DNA of 64,000 bases from FLUQ01 sp031551515. Its GTDB lineage: Bacteria; Desulfobacterota; Desulfovibrionia; Desulfovibrionales; Desulfovibrionaceae. Each line of letters begins with the position of its first letter. The stretch's first letter is position 1. The position numbers and the translations under genes are program-made. Where the stretch lies: contig JAVBNL010000018.1 of assembly GCA_031551515.1 (NCBI GenBank), forward strand, positions 1-64,000, read 5' to 3'. Below the pieces are notes generated by a model that worked only from the letters and a program-made list of their open reading frames with translations, was not told the origin of the DNA and made no database searches. Positions 41,978 to 51,379 of this stretch are shown here, one piece after another.

Positions 41978-42727
41978 TCAAAGAAAGAGATTGCGGGTCA
42001 GCATATACGCGCCGGTTCCGGCGCAGAACAGCCCGGCGATTTTTTTCAGCGCGTCGGGCTTGAAATAGCGCAGGGAATAGACCCCCGCGCCCACGCCGCC
42101 CAATTGCAGCGCGGCCATGATCAGCCCCACGCCGTAGTCGATGTCGCCAAGAAAGGCGTTGCCCGCGCTGCCCGCCACCGTGACGACTATGGTCAGCGGC
42201 TGGGAAGCGGCAATGGCCGTAATGGGCGCGTAGCCCAGAATAAGCATGGCGGGTATGGAAAGCACGGGCCCGCCCGCGCCGGTCATGCATGAAAGAAAAG
42301 AAATGCCTGCGCCCACAAGAAAAAGAACGGCATCTTGCCTGCGCCGGGGCGCGGCGGGCAGCAGGCCCACGCCCGTGACGGGCCGCATGGCCGTGATGCC
42401 GGCCAGAACGATGATTGCCCCCAAAAGTGCGCCGAGCGTGGGTACGGAAACATATTCTTTGGCCACGGACCCCGCGACGCCGGTCAGCGCACAGCCCAGC
42501 CACAGGGGCAGGCCGCCGCGCCAGTCGATAAGCCGGGCGCGGTTATACAGGTACGAGCCCAGCAGGCCGGAAAAGATGAAGCTGAAAAGCAGCGTGGCCA
42601 TGACTTTGCGCAAACCCAGATCAGAACAGGCGTTGAGCGCGGGGATCAGCAGCACGCCGCCGACCCCGGTGCAGCCGCACAAAAAACCCACGAACAGGGC
42701 GACGGCGATCAGGAAAAGCATCTGCAT
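41978..42727 (-). CDS. TauE/SafE family transporter
   Basis: A 249-residue membrane protein with eight hydrophobic segments. It contains the family's two related Gly-rich repeats, FLCGCTGVGGVLLIPAL and LSCMTGAGGPVLSIPAMLI. Members export sulfite, sulfoacetate or other organosulfur anions. GGAGC precedes the ATG at 42727. It lies 26 bases ahead of the Rsm22 gene on the same strand. In a sulfur-metabolising host a sulfite or sulfonate role is plausible but unproven. Confidence 0.88.
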   Translation of the reverse strand: MQMLFLIAVALFVGFLCGCTGVGGVLLIPALNACSDLGLRKVMATLLFSFIFSGLLGSYLYNRARLIDWRGGLPLWLGCALTGVAGSVAKEYVSVPTLGALLGAIIVLAGITAMRPVTGVGLLPAAPRRRQDAVLFLVGAGISFLSCMTGAGGPVLSIPAMLILGYAPITAIAASQPLTIVVTVAGSAGNAFLGDIDYGVGLIMAALQLGGVGAGVYSLRYFKPDALKKIAGLFCAGTGAYMLTRNLFL

Positions 42728-42801
42728 CGCGGCTCCTCAGGAAGTATAGGGGTTAAGGCCGCCAGGCATGAAGCGGCGCACGCGTTCGTTCCGCAGCGGG
42801 T

Positions 42802-44946
42802 TCATGCAACGTGATCGACAGATTTCTGCAACGTTCTGAGCAGGATAACGCCCTTATCCGTGATGCTGGTCCCCTGCTTTGTTCTGCCGGTCTCAACGTA
42901 TCCCATGTCTTTCAAGGATTTAAGCCATTTTTTTATGTAGTATTCCGATACGCCCGGCGTATGGGCGCGTATTTTATGGTACAGGCGGGAATATCCCACC
43001 CCCTTGAACAGGGCCGAATGATGTGAAATCTCTGAAAGCAGCGCCAGGACCACCCGGCGCGTGTCCGGCTTTTGCATGTCGCCCAAAATGGCGGGCATCA
43101 CTTTCGCGGCGTCGAATTCCTGCGGAACCTGCCGCGTTTCAACAGGCCGGGGGGCATTGAGCTTGCGCAGCAAGTACGGCGGCAGAGCTTCGATGGAAGC
43201 AGGGTTGCCCGGTTCGACGACACTGCAAAGATACTTGATGACGTTTTGCAGTTCCCGGATATTGCCCGGCCAGTCATAATGCAGGAACGTATCCGTGACT
43301 TCACGGGAAAACGTCATGGTATCCGAATATTTTCGGGTGAAATATTCGGCCAGCCCGATGATATCCTCGTGCCTGCTGCGCAGGGGGGGGATAAAGATGG
43401 GCAAGGTGCACAGCCTGTAATATAAATCGTTCCGGAACACTTTCCGGCTGACAAGTTCCTCCAGGTCGATGTTGGTCGCGGCGATGACGCGCACATCCAC
43501 CGGCGTGTTCTTGCTGCTGCCCAGCCGCCGTATTTCCTGCTCTTCGAGCACGCGCAGCAGCCTGTTTTGCACGTCCGGCGTGGCGCTGCCTATTTCGTCG
43601 AGAAAGATGGTGCCCCGGTGGGCCTCTTCAAAAAGTCCGGGCTTGCCCCCTTTGCGGGCTCCGGTGAAAGCGCCTTCTTCGTATCCGAACAGCTCGCTTT
43701 CAATCAGGTTGTCCGGGATGGCGGCGAAGTTGATGGCCACAAAGGGGTTGTTGCGGCGCGGCGACTGGTTGTGGATGGCCTGTGCGAAAAGCTCTTTGCC
43801 CGTGCCGCTTTCCCCTTCCAGAAGTATGGTCAGTTCCGTTGCCGCAAATTTCCGGGCCAGGGATACCGCGCGTCTGAGTTCAAGTGACGAGCCGTGTATG
43901 TTTTTGAAAAAATATCGGGCAACGTTGGCTCTGTTTTTCAATTCCCGCCGCACCTGCGTGTCGAGTTCCTGGATTTCCCTGACCGGATGAAACGTTGCCA
44001 CGACGCCTCTGGCAGTCTTTCCGCTTCCCACGATAACGTTTGTGTTCACCAGATAATGCTGGCCGTCGATATATTTGATGACCCGGCTGACGTTTTCCCC
44101 GCCCGCCATGCAGTCAACGAGAATGGAATCCGGTATGATATCCAGCCAGTCGCTGCCGATGGCCTTGGCCACGGGAACCGAAAAAATTTTCTCCGAAGCC
44201 TGGTTGTAGACGATCACCCTTCTGTTTTCATCCAAAGCCACAATGGCTTCCTGCAAGGTGTTGAGGATGGCTGCAAGCCGGTTATTGAGCGCCTCGTTCT
44301 GGATGCCGATGAGGTTCCGTTCGCGTGTCTGCGACAGCAGGGTTTTTATGTAAAAATTCGAGACGTTGTCCAGCACCGTCACCGGAATGTCCAGAAGCCG
44401 CATCATTTCGGCCAGCGTTGAAATGGCCACCTCTTTGGCCCCAATGTCAATGACGTTCATGATGTGCGGCGGCACGAGCTGGGTAAGGGAAGGCGTGATC
44501 GCCACGGTGATGTTCGTGTCTATCGGATCGGGCATGGCGATGTAGCAGGGAACGAATGTCTGCGTGAAGCCGAGGCCCTGCAGCAGGCTGATGGTGTTGG
44601 TCGTGGTCTCGTAGTTGGTGCCGCAAACATACGCCTTTGTGCTGTCGCCGAGGTTGAACAGTTTGTCCAGCCACTGCACGCTGATGACGCGCTCCGCCGG
44701 CAGAAGGGGCTTGCCTGGCGGACAGTGCGCACGGCACATTTCATAGACATGCCGCGTCACCGCCAGAGAAAGGTCCACCTTTTCGATGCCTGCCGGCGGT
44801 TCCGGCGAATCCCCTTGGCACCATGTGATCACCTCAACGTACTCGCTCAAAAAATTCAAAATCCAGGCTTTCATGCTGGTGCAGGTTATTTGCACATGGC
44901 TGGCGACAAGAACCAGTTTTTTTTTGTTTTTCTGCTTTTTCTTCAT
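42802..44946 (-). CDS. Sigma-54-dependent transcriptional activator with PAS domain
   Basis: A 714-residue RpoN activator. Residues 1-215 form a sensor region I do not recognise. Residues 225-340 are a PAS domain (LNTLQEAIVALDENRRVIVYNQASEKIF). The AAA+ domain begins near 355 with Walker A GESGTGKE near 375, ELFGYEEGAFTGARKGG contacting sigma-54, and FLDEIGSATPDVQNRLLRVLEE. The C-terminus is not the usual Fis-type helix-turn-helix; it ends in a winged-helix-like region (YHKIRAHTPGVSEYYIKKWLKSLKDMGYVE). It is divergent from the CoA/TRAP operon, whose promoter has a -24/-12 site, so it is the likely activator. Confidence 0.9.
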   Translation of the reverse strand: MKKKQKNKKKLVLVASHVQITCTSMKAWILNFLSEYVEVITWCQGDSPEPPAGIEKVDLSLAVTRHVYEMCRAHCPPGKPLLPAERVISVQWLDKLFNLGDSTKAYVCGTNYETTTNTISLLQGLGFTQTFVPCYIAMPDPIDTNITVAITPSLTQLVPPHIMNVIDIGAKEVAISTLAEMMRLLDIPVTVLDNVSNFYIKTLLSQTRERNLIGIQNEALNNRLAAILNTLQEAIVALDENRRVIVYNQASEKIFSVPVAKAIGSDWLDIIPDSILVDCMAGGENVSRVIKYIDGQHYLVNTNVIVGSGKTARGVVATFHPVREIQELDTQVRRELKNRANVARYFFKNIHGSSLELRRAVSLARKFAATELTILLEGESGTGKELFAQAIHNQSPRRNNPFVAINFAAIPDNLIESELFGYEEGAFTGARKGGKPGLFEEAHRGTIFLDEIGSATPDVQNRLLRVLEEQEIRRLGSSKNTPVDVRVIAATNIDLEELVSRKVFRNDLYYRLCTLPIFIPPLRSRHEDIIGLAEYFTRKYSDTMTFSREVTDTFLHYDWPGNIRELQNVIKYLCSVVEPGNPASIEALPPYLLRKLNAPRPVETRQVPQEFDAAKVMPAILGDMQKPDTRRVVLALLSEISHHSALFKGVGYSRLYHKIRAHTPGVSEYYIKKWLKSLKDMGYVETGRTKQGTSITDKGVILLRTLQKSVDHVA

Positions 44947-45056
44947 GCCTGCCCCGCGGATGCCGCGATAGTTTTATTGGAATATTTTACTGTAATAATT
45001 AGGCGATTAATAGATTTTTTTCATCTAAAAAATAAAACACATAAATCGAATCACAA

Positions 45057-45069
45057 GCAAAATTTTTGC
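45057..45069. promoter_or_regulatory. Palindrome, possible upstream activator site
   Basis: GCAAAATTTTTGC is a perfect inverted repeat 64 bases upstream of the -24/-12 promoter. A related TTGCATGCGCAA lies at 45116-45127. Enhancer sites for sigma-54 activators usually sit 60-150 bases upstream, so either or both could be operators of the divergent regulator. The assignment rests only on symmetry and position. Confidence 0.35.
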
Positions 45070-45132
45070 GTTTACAGAAATAAATTTTTTAATATTAGCT
45101 AGTTATAATTACGGCTTGCATGCGCAATATTC

Positions 45133-45147
45133 TGGCCCGATTTTTGC
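45133..45147 (+). promoter_or_regulatory. Sigma-54 (-24/-12) promoter
   Basis: TGGCCCGATTTTTGC matches the RpoN consensus TGGCAC-N5-TTGC at 9 of 10 fixed bases, with exact GG-to-GC spacing. A start of transcription about 12 bases downstream would give a leader of about 70 bases before the ATG at 45230. The surrounding 180 bases are strongly AT-rich, as in divergent regulated promoters. Confidence 0.82.
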
Positions 45148-45229
45148 CTTTATAACGCTGCCGGTGAATCCATCTGGATCGCCAACGTCGGGCAGTCCGC
45201 TTTCAGCACAACCCATCAGGAGGAATTCA

Positions 45230-45583
45230 ATGCTTAAAAGCAGCAAACCAAGGCCCCTAACAGCGCATTGGGCGGCAATGAAAGAATTTGATGCGGGGAT
45301 GTATGAAAAATGCACCGCCTGGCGCGACGCTCTGACGTACAACTCCGTTATTCCCCTGCGCGAAAAGGAAATGATGATGATCGCCATGACCTGCCTCATG
45401 CGTTTCGAGTCGGGAATCAGGATCCACGTGCGCTACGGGCTGGCCGAGGGGCTGACCAGAGATGAAATTATCGCCTGCGCCACCCTGCCCATGCTCATGG
45501 GCGGCGTTCCCGTGTTCAGCGAAGGCATCAAAACCGTTCTTGACGAACTGGAAAAAATAAAAAAAGAGGGAGGCTTGAACTGA
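45230..45583 (+). CDS. CMD/AhpD-fold protein lacking the peroxidase cysteine pair
   Basis: A 117-residue carboxymuconolactone-decarboxylase-like protein. The helix that normally holds CxxC...H reads MTCLMRFESGIRIHVRYGLAEGLTRDEI, so the His and the following G.T..EI are kept but the cysteine pair is replaced. A peroxidase role is thus unlikely; a lyase, hydrolase or binding role in the following CoA pathway is possible. CAGGAGG precedes the ATG at 45230. It is the first gene after the sigma-54 promoter, and its stop overlaps the next start (TGATG). Confidence 0.78.
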   Translation: MLKSSKPRPLTAHWAAMKEFDAGMYEKCTAWRDALTYNSVIPLREKEMMMIAMTCLMRFESGIRIHVRYGLAEGLTRDEIIACATLPMLMGGVPVFSEGIKTVLDELEKIKKEGGLN

Positions 45584-46773
45584 TGCACGCCAACGCTCTT
45601 TCCGGCATCAAGATTCTCGATCTCTCAACCATGATGGCCGGGCCGTTCGGCGCCATGATGCTCGCCGATCTCGGGGCCGAGGTTATCAAGATCGAAACCC
45701 TTGAAGGCGACGGCACCCGAGTTTTTCAGCCTCACTTCAAAGACGGCGACAGCCTGTATTTTCATTCGCTCAACAGGAACAAGAAAAGTCTGGCTGTCGA
45801 CCTGAAAAGCGAAAAGGGCCTGAAAATTTTTTACGACCTGGTCAGGGAAGCGGATGTCGTCTGGGACAACTTCCGGGCCGGGGTCAAAGAAAAGCTCAAA
45901 ATCGACTACGATAGCGTCGTCAAATACAATCCGAAAATCATCAGCTGCTCCATCACCGCTTTCGGCACGGCCAACCCTTATGATGACGATCAGCCGAGCT
46001 TTGACCTTTGCGTGCAGGCCATGAGCGGCGTTCTGGACATGACGGGCGAGCCTGACGGACCCCCGTCCAAAATGGGCGTTCCCATGGGCGATCTCGGCAG
46101 CGGCTGGTACGGCGTTGTCGGCGTTCTGGCGGCCCTGCTGGCCCGGGAAAAAACCGGCAAAGGGCAGAAGATTGATGTTGCCATGCTCGACGGTCTTGTC
46201 TCGCTTCATACGTATGAAGCGGCCTATTATCTGAATTCCGGCGTGGCCTCCACCCGCATCGGCACCGCCCATCGTTCCATAGTGCCCTATCAGATATTCC
46301 CCACCAGGAGCATCTATATCGCCATCGTGGCCCCGCTCGACAAATTCTGGGTGAACGTCTGCAACGTGCTGGGCATGCCTGAATGGGGCACGGACGAACG
46401 CTTCAGCACGCTGAAGGCCCGCTATGCCAACAGAGAGCTTGTGGTAAAAAGCATGACCGATCAGCTCATGAAAAAAGACTGCGAGGAGTGGGTAAAGGAA
46501 CTGCAGAAAGTCAAGGTGCCCTGCGGCCCGGTCAACCCCCTGGACAAGGCTTTGAACGAGCCGCTGCTTCTGGCCCGGAACATGGTCATCTCTATGGAGC
46601 GCGGCGGGGAAACCATCAGGGCGCTGGGCAATCCCATAAAGATGTCCGGCAACAGGGACGTGTTCGCCGCGCCCCCGCGCCTTGGCGAAAATACGGCGGA
46701 TATCCTTTCGGGCGTGCTGGGCATGGATGCGGCGGCGATAGAGGCTTTGCGCCGGGAAAAAGTAATCAAGTAA
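45583..46773 (+). CDS. CaiB/BaiF family III CoA-transferase
   Basis: A 396-residue formyl-CoA-transferase-type enzyme that moves CoA between carboxylic acids through an aspartyl-CoA anhydride. The N-terminal ILDLSTMMAGPFGAMMLADLGAEVIKIE is the family hallmark, and D170 in GVPMGDLGSG is the expected nucleophile. The interlocked-dimer tail is complete. In this operon it would activate the imported acid to its CoA thioester. The start overlaps the preceding stop by one base. Confidence 0.92.
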   Translation: MHANALSGIKILDLSTMMAGPFGAMMLADLGAEVIKIETLEGDGTRVFQPHFKDGDSLYFHSLNRNKKSLAVDLKSEKGLKIFYDLVREADVVWDNFRAGVKEKLKIDYDSVVKYNPKIISCSITAFGTANPYDDDQPSFDLCVQAMSGVLDMTGEPDGPPSKMGVPMGDLGSGWYGVVGVLAALLAREKTGKGQKIDVAMLDGLVSLHTYEAAYYLNSGVASTRIGTAHRSIVPYQIFPTRSIYIAIVAPLDKFWVNVCNVLGMPEWGTDERFSTLKARYANRELVVKSMTDQLMKKDCEEWVKELQKVKVPCGPVNPLDKALNEPLLLARNMVISMERGGETIRALGNPIKMSGNRDVFAAPPRLGENTADILSGVLGMDAAAIEALRREKVIK

Positions 46774-46793
46774 GGTCCAGGAGGACAAGCGCG

Positions 46794-47222
46794 ATGAAAC
46801 TTGCGGAAAATCAGCAGATTTTTAAAGAAGGGATAGTCGTGTTCCCGGCGGATGAATCGCAGAAACCGTATCTCGCGGCGAGCAAATGCCCGGAATGCGG
46901 CAAAGTCTACTTTCCGAAAAAAGATTTCTGCCCCGTATGCGTCAGGGACGGCATTGAAGAAATAGCCCTCAGCGACGAGGCGTTGCTCTACACCTTCACC
47001 ATCGTGCATCTTGGCGTGAAGGGGTTCAAAACACCGTATGTGCTGGGCTGGGTTGAATACCCGAAAGAAGGCCTGCGCATCGCAGCGCAGATTCTGGCGG
47101 ATCCCCAGACCGCCCCGCAGAACCTCAAGCCCGGACAAAAGCTGAAGCTGAATATCGGGCCGCTGCGGACAATGGAGGACGGTACGGAAATCATCGGCTA
47201 CCGCTACGAACCTGTGGCCTAA
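46794..47222 (+). CDS. DUF35 OB-fold/zinc-ribbon acyl-CoA-associated protein
   Basis: A 142-residue protein with an N-terminal zinc ribbon (C32, C35, C46, C49) and a C-terminal OB fold (YTFTIVHLGVKGFKTPYVLGWVE...). Proteins of this kind pair with a thiolase-like protein directly downstream, as here, and are thought to help bind the CoA substrate or channel it within the complex. CAGGAGG precedes the ATG. Confidence 0.9.
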   Translation: MKLAENQQIFKEGIVVFPADESQKPYLAASKCPECGKVYFPKKDFCPVCVRDGIEEIALSDEALLYTFTIVHLGVKGFKTPYVLGWVEYPKEGLRIAAQILADPQTAPQNLKPGQKLKLNIGPLRTMEDGTEIIGYRYEPVA

Positions 47223-47246
47223 CACTCGATTGCAGAGGGAAGAACA

Positions 47247-48419
47247 ATGCGTGAAGTAGCAGTTATTGGAGTCGGGATGATTCGTTTCGGAAAGTACCTT
47301 GATAAAACCCCAAAGGATCTCGGCAGGACTGTCTGCTGGGAAGCCGTCAAAAATGCGGGCATCAATCCTCGCGAGATCGAAGCCGGGTATATGGGCAACG
47401 CCGCGGGCGGCGCCCTGACCAGCCAAACGATGGTTTTGGGCCAGGTGGTGTTCCGGGAAGTGGGCGTCACCGGCGTGCCCGTTCTTAACCTGGAAAACGC
47501 CTGCGCCAGCGGGTCGGCCGGTATTTTTCAAGCATGGCACGACATCAAGGCCGGGTATTACGACACGGCCATTGTGGCCGGCGTTGAAAAGCTGTTCGCG
47601 GCCGACACCCAGAAAACCATGGCAGCGCTCGCCGGGGCCGGCGACTCGGAACTGGAGATGAGCGTCGGCGTCAACTTCCCGGCCCACTGGGCGCTTAGAG
47701 CCACCAAGCGGATGGAGCTTTTCGGCACCACGCGGCAGCATTTCGCCAAAATCACCATCAAGAACCACAAGAACGGATGCTACAATCCCCGTTCCCAGTA
47801 CCAGAAAGAGTGCACCATGGAAGAGGTGCTGAACTCGAGAATGATCGCCACCCCCATGAGCCAGCTTGAATGCTCGCCCATCGGCGACGGCGCCGCCGCG
47901 GTCATTCTGTGCGAAGCCTCCAAGGCCAGGAAATACACAAACAAGCCCATAATCATCGCCGGTTGCGGCATGAGTTCCGGAGCGTACGAGGAAACGCGTG
48001 ACATCACGTTCAACGACATTGAACAGCGCGCAGCCGTCAAGGCTTTTGAAGCTTCCGGCATAGGCCCGAAGGAGATCTCATTTGCCGAAGTGCACGACTG
48101 CTTCACCATTGCCGAGATGATGCGCGTGGAAGGCATGGGCCTTTGCGAGCATGGTGAATACGATTCCCTCCTTGACAAGGGCGAGGTGGAAATAAACGGC
48201 CGTCTGCCCATCAATCCCAGCGGGGGGCTGCTGGCCAAGGGGCACCCCGTGGCGGCCACGGGCGTGGCCCAGATTTGCGAGCTTTTTTGGCAGATGCGTG
48301 AAGAAGCCGGCCAACGGCAAGTTGCTGACACTAAAGTGGGTCTGGCGCATTGCTCCGGCGGCGGCATAGCGGGTGACGGGGCTGTTTCCGTTGTCACCAT
48401 TGCTAAAAAGGGTTTTTAA
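47247..48419 (+). CDS. Thiolase family protein (SCP-x/acetyl-CoA acetyltransferase-like)
   Basis: A 390-residue thiolase. The nucleophile C86 is in NLENACASGSAG, the GGLLAKGHPVAATG box holds the active-site His, and HCSGGGIAGDG carries the C-terminal region, where the usual second Cys is in HCSGGG. It belongs to the branch that requires a DUF35 partner, encoded just upstream. It would cleave a 3-oxoacyl-CoA with CoA, or run in the condensing direction. No hydratase or hydroxyacyl-CoA dehydrogenase is encoded nearby, so the substrate may enter already as a keto acid. Confidence 0.9.
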   Translation: MREVAVIGVGMIRFGKYLDKTPKDLGRTVCWEAVKNAGINPREIEAGYMGNAAGGALTSQTMVLGQVVFREVGVTGVPVLNLENACASGSAGIFQAWHDIKAGYYDTAIVAGVEKLFAADTQKTMAALAGAGDSELEMSVGVNFPAHWALRATKRMELFGTTRQHFAKITIKNHKNGCYNPRSQYQKECTMEEVLNSRMIATPMSQLECSPIGDGAAAVILCEASKARKYTNKPIIIAGCGMSSGAYEETRDITFNDIEQRAAVKAFEASGIGPKEISFAEVHDCFTIAEMMRVEGMGLCEHGEYDSLLDKGEVEINGRLPINPSGGLLAKGHPVAATGVAQICELFWQMREEAGQRQVADTKVGLAHCSGGGIAGDGAVSVVTIAKKGF

Positions 48420-48439
48420 AAAACAGGATGGGTACGAAG

Positions 48440-49426
48440 ATGTCAAAAATCAGCACGAAACTGTTCAGCGTCATCTGCTTGTTGCTCACGGTTCTCATGT
48501 TTCCCGCTCAGGGTGCAGCCGCCCAAAAGCAAATCAAGCTCCGGCTGGGCCACGAAATGCCGGAAACACACGTGTATCATCTTGGCGCCCAGAAATTTGC
48601 CGACCTGTTGGCCCAGAAAACCAATAACGCCATTACCGTTCAGATTTTCCCCAACGGCACCCTCGGCAAGCAGGCCCAGCTTCTTGACGGCCTGGCCATG
48701 GGCACGATCGACCTTGCTCTGACCAACACGGTCACGCTGGAAAAATATAACCCGCAGGTAAGCGTTCTGGCGCTGCCGTATCTTTTCCGTGACTGGGGTC
48801 ATGTTTACAAAGTGGCCGATGGCGAGATCGGCAAAGAGCTCAATGCGGGGCTTGAAAAGAAAGGCATCACTGTTCTGGCGTTCCACCAGATCGGCGTAAT
48901 TATCTTCAGCTCCATCAAGCCCGTCAACGGCCCTGGCGACGTCAAGGGCCTGAAGCTTCGCGTACAGCCCGGCCCGAGCTGGGTGGAGGTCGGCAAGGTG
49001 CTCGATTCCGTCGTCACGCCCACGGCGTATGGGGAAGTGTACACCGCCCTGCAGCTCGGCACCATTGACGTGCAATCGCAGTCCATCAGCAATGTGCTGA
49101 ACAGCAAACACTATGAAGTGGCCAAATATATTGTGCTCAACAACATATCGTATTTCCTCGAGCCTCTTTCCATGAGCATGATGGTCTACGACAGAATGAG
49201 CCCGGCTCACAAGAAAGCGCTGAAAGAAGCCGCTCACGAATCCGCTGTCTGGCAGCGCAAGGCTGCCGGCGAAATGGAAGACGCCGACCTCAAGACCCTG
49301 CAGGAAAAGTACGGCGTCGTCGTGACCAAGCCCAATCTGGATGAATGGCGGGCCGTGGTTTCGCCCATCCACCAGAAGCTCACCCATCTGGCCGGCACCA
49401 TTCAACGTATTAACGAGGTGAAATAA
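48440..49426 (+). CDS. TRAP transporter solute-binding protein, DctP family
   Basis: A 328-residue periplasmic binding protein with a signal peptide (KLFSVICLLLTVLMFPAQGAAA). The DctP fold is clear: LRLGHEMPETHVYHLGAQKFADLL, VLALPYLFRDWGHVYKV, and KGLKLRVQPGPSWVEVGKVL, where the Arg normally salt-bridges the substrate carboxylate. The start at 48440 is preferred to 48428 because of spacing. It captures an organic acid for the two membrane subunits encoded next. Confidence 0.92.
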   Translation: MSKISTKLFSVICLLLTVLMFPAQGAAAQKQIKLRLGHEMPETHVYHLGAQKFADLLAQKTNNAITVQIFPNGTLGKQAQLLDGLAMGTIDLALTNTVTLEKYNPQVSVLALPYLFRDWGHVYKVADGEIGKELNAGLEKKGITVLAFHQIGVIIFSSIKPVNGPGDVKGLKLRVQPGPSWVEVGKVLDSVVTPTAYGEVYTALQLGTIDVQSQSISNVLNSKHYEVAKYIVLNNISYFLEPLSMSMMVYDRMSPAHKKALKEAAHESAVWQRKAAGEMEDADLKTLQEKYGVVVTKPNLDEWRAVVSPIHQKLTHLAGTIQRINEVK

Positions 49427-49545
49427 TACGGTTACGCAGTCGGGAACACCGGCAGCGAAAAGCGCTGTCAGCCGTCAGGAGCCCGCCTTCCTCGGAAGGG
49501 GGCGGGTTCCATAAGCATCCACTTCTTTTCAGGAGGTTCGGCATA

Positions 49546-50040
49546 GTGCTCCTAACATCCGTCAATGACAAAATTATCAAGTGCGTGAACGTGATCATCA
49601 TACTTTCGATGATCTTGCTGGTCACTTGCATTTCCCTGCAGATATTGAACAGATTCGTCCTGAAAGTGCCCATGCCCTGGACGGAAGAGTTCGCCCGGTA
49701 CTTTTTCGTTTGGCTGGCCATGTTCGGCAGCGCCAAAGCCTTACGCGAAAAAAGCCATATTTTCGTGGACATATTGGACGTGCTGGTCAAGGGCGTCTTC
49801 TCCAAGGCCTGCGCCATCCTTGCCGATATCGTCTGCCTTATCTTCTCCGCCACACTCCTTTATGTGAGCATTCCTTGGATAATCAAGAACTTTGATGTGG
49901 GAACGGAAAGCGTCCCCTCGCTCAGCATGGGGATGTTTTATCTTTGCATTCCCCTGTCGGCCGTGCTTTTGATCCTTTTTGGGGTTGAAGTATTCATCAT
50001 GCGCGTCAAGACGCCTGTGAAAAAAGCGGAGGAGGATTAA
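49546..50040 (+). CDS. TRAP transporter small membrane subunit, DctQ family
   Basis: A 164-residue protein with four membrane segments. It contains the family signature PMPWTEEFARYFFVWLAMFGSAKALREKSHIFVD. GTG is the start, with AGGAGG 9 bases upstream; no ATG fits. It links the binding protein and the large DctM subunit. The 119-base gap before it contains GGAACC/GGTTCC-type pairing but no T-tract. Confidence 0.9.
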   Translation: MLLTSVNDKIIKCVNVIIILSMILLVTCISLQILNRFVLKVPMPWTEEFARYFFVWLAMFGSAKALREKSHIFVDILDVLVKGVFSKACAILADIVCLIFSATLLYVSIPWIIKNFDVGTESVPSLSMGMFYLCIPLSAVLLILFGVEVFIMRVKTPVKKAEED

Positions 50041-50042
50041 TC

Positions 50043-51335
50043 ATGGCAATGCTGTTGCTCATATCCTTTGTGATTTTTGCAGGGATCGGCGTACCCATAG
50101 CCATCTCGCTGATCATGACCACGGTTGCCTATTTCATATCCCAGGATGAACTGTTCTACATCCAGGTCATCGCGCCCCGCCTGTTCGGGGGCATCAGTTC
50201 TTTTGAACTGCTGGCCATTCCCATGTTCATCCTTTCGGGCGACCTGCTCTTCGAAGGCAAGGTCTCCAAGTCCCTTGTGGATCTGGCCAACGCTCTTGTC
50301 GGGCACATCAGGGGGTCCATGGCCATCGTGACGACGCTTGCCTGCATGTTCTTCGGCGCGGTATCCGGCTCCGGCCCGGCCACGGCCGCGGCCGTCGGCT
50401 CCGTTGTGGCCCCGGAAATGGAAAAATCGGGTTATGACAAGGCGTTCACCGCGGCGGTCATCACGGCTTCCGGCCCTTTGGGCGTGTTGATCCCGCCGAG
50501 TATCCTGATGGTCGTGTACGGCGTTGTGACCAACACCTCCATCGGCGCCCTGTTGGTGGCCGGCATAGGTCCGGGCATCACCTACGGCGCTTTTCTGATC
50601 GTCTACGAATGGTATGTGTGCAAAAAACGCGGGTACGGCCTCGTGGGCACGAAATTTTCTCTCGCCAACGTCCTGGTTGCCATGAAGAATGCCGTCTGGG
50701 CGCTGCTTATTCCCGTGATCATCCTCGGGGGCATTTACAGCGGCATGTTCACCCCCACCGAAGCCGCGGGCGTTTCCGTTATTTACGCGTTGTTTGTCGG
50801 GGTTTGCGTCCTCCGCACGCTCAATTTGCGAAATTTGCCCGTTATTCTCCTCAACAGCAGTGTGACCACCGCCACGATCATGCTGATCGTGGGCGGCGTG
50901 GCCTGCCTCAGCTGGGTGCTGACCCGCGAACAGATTCCGGAAATGCTTACTGAAGCGGCTTTGCACAGCGTTTCCTCGCCGCTCATGTTCCTGCTCATTT
51001 GCAACGTGATTTTGCTGTTCGCCGGCATGATTGAAAACGGCTCGGCCTGCATCCTGCTGCTGGCGCCGCTCATGTTCCCCGTATCGCAGGAGTACGGCAT
51101 CGACCCGGTATATTTCGGCGCCATCATGGTGGCCAACCTGGCCATAGGCATGATGACGCCGCCGGTGGCGACAACGCTTTATGTGGCGGCCAAAGTCTCG
51201 AACATATCTTTCAGCAGGCTGATACCGGAGGTCATACCCTTCTGCTTTGTCCTGCTGGCGGCCATGGCCGTGCTGATAGCCTTCCCGGCCATCACCATGA
51301 CCCTTCCCCTGGCGGTTTTCGGCGGTAAATGGTGA
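50043..51335 (+). CDS. TRAP transporter large permease subunit, DctM family
   Basis: A 430-residue transporter with about 12 membrane segments that couples substrate uptake to a sodium gradient. Family motifs include FVIFAGIGVPIAISL, LLAIPMFILSGDLLFEG, CMFFGAVSGSGPATAAAVGS and SGPLGVLIPPSI. It starts 2 bases after dctQ. With DctP and DctQ it completes the importer of this operon. Confidence 0.94.
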   Translation: MAMLLLISFVIFAGIGVPIAISLIMTTVAYFISQDELFYIQVIAPRLFGGISSFELLAIPMFILSGDLLFEGKVSKSLVDLANALVGHIRGSMAIVTTLACMFFGAVSGSGPATAAAVGSVVAPEMEKSGYDKAFTAAVITASGPLGVLIPPSILMVVYGVVTNTSIGALLVAGIGPGITYGAFLIVYEWYVCKKRGYGLVGTKFSLANVLVAMKNAVWALLIPVIILGGIYSGMFTPTEAAGVSVIYALFVGVCVLRTLNLRNLPVILLNSSVTTATIMLIVGGVACLSWVLTREQIPEMLTEAALHSVSSPLMFLLICNVILLFAGMIENGSACILLLAPLMFPVSQEYGIDPVYFGAIMVANLAIGMMTPPVATTLYVAAKVSNISFSRLIPEVIPFCFVLLAAMAVLIAFPAITMTLPLAVFGGKW

Positions 51336-51379
51336 CGTTGCCGACTCGTCCTTTGACCGTCTTACGCAGGAGCCGTGCC

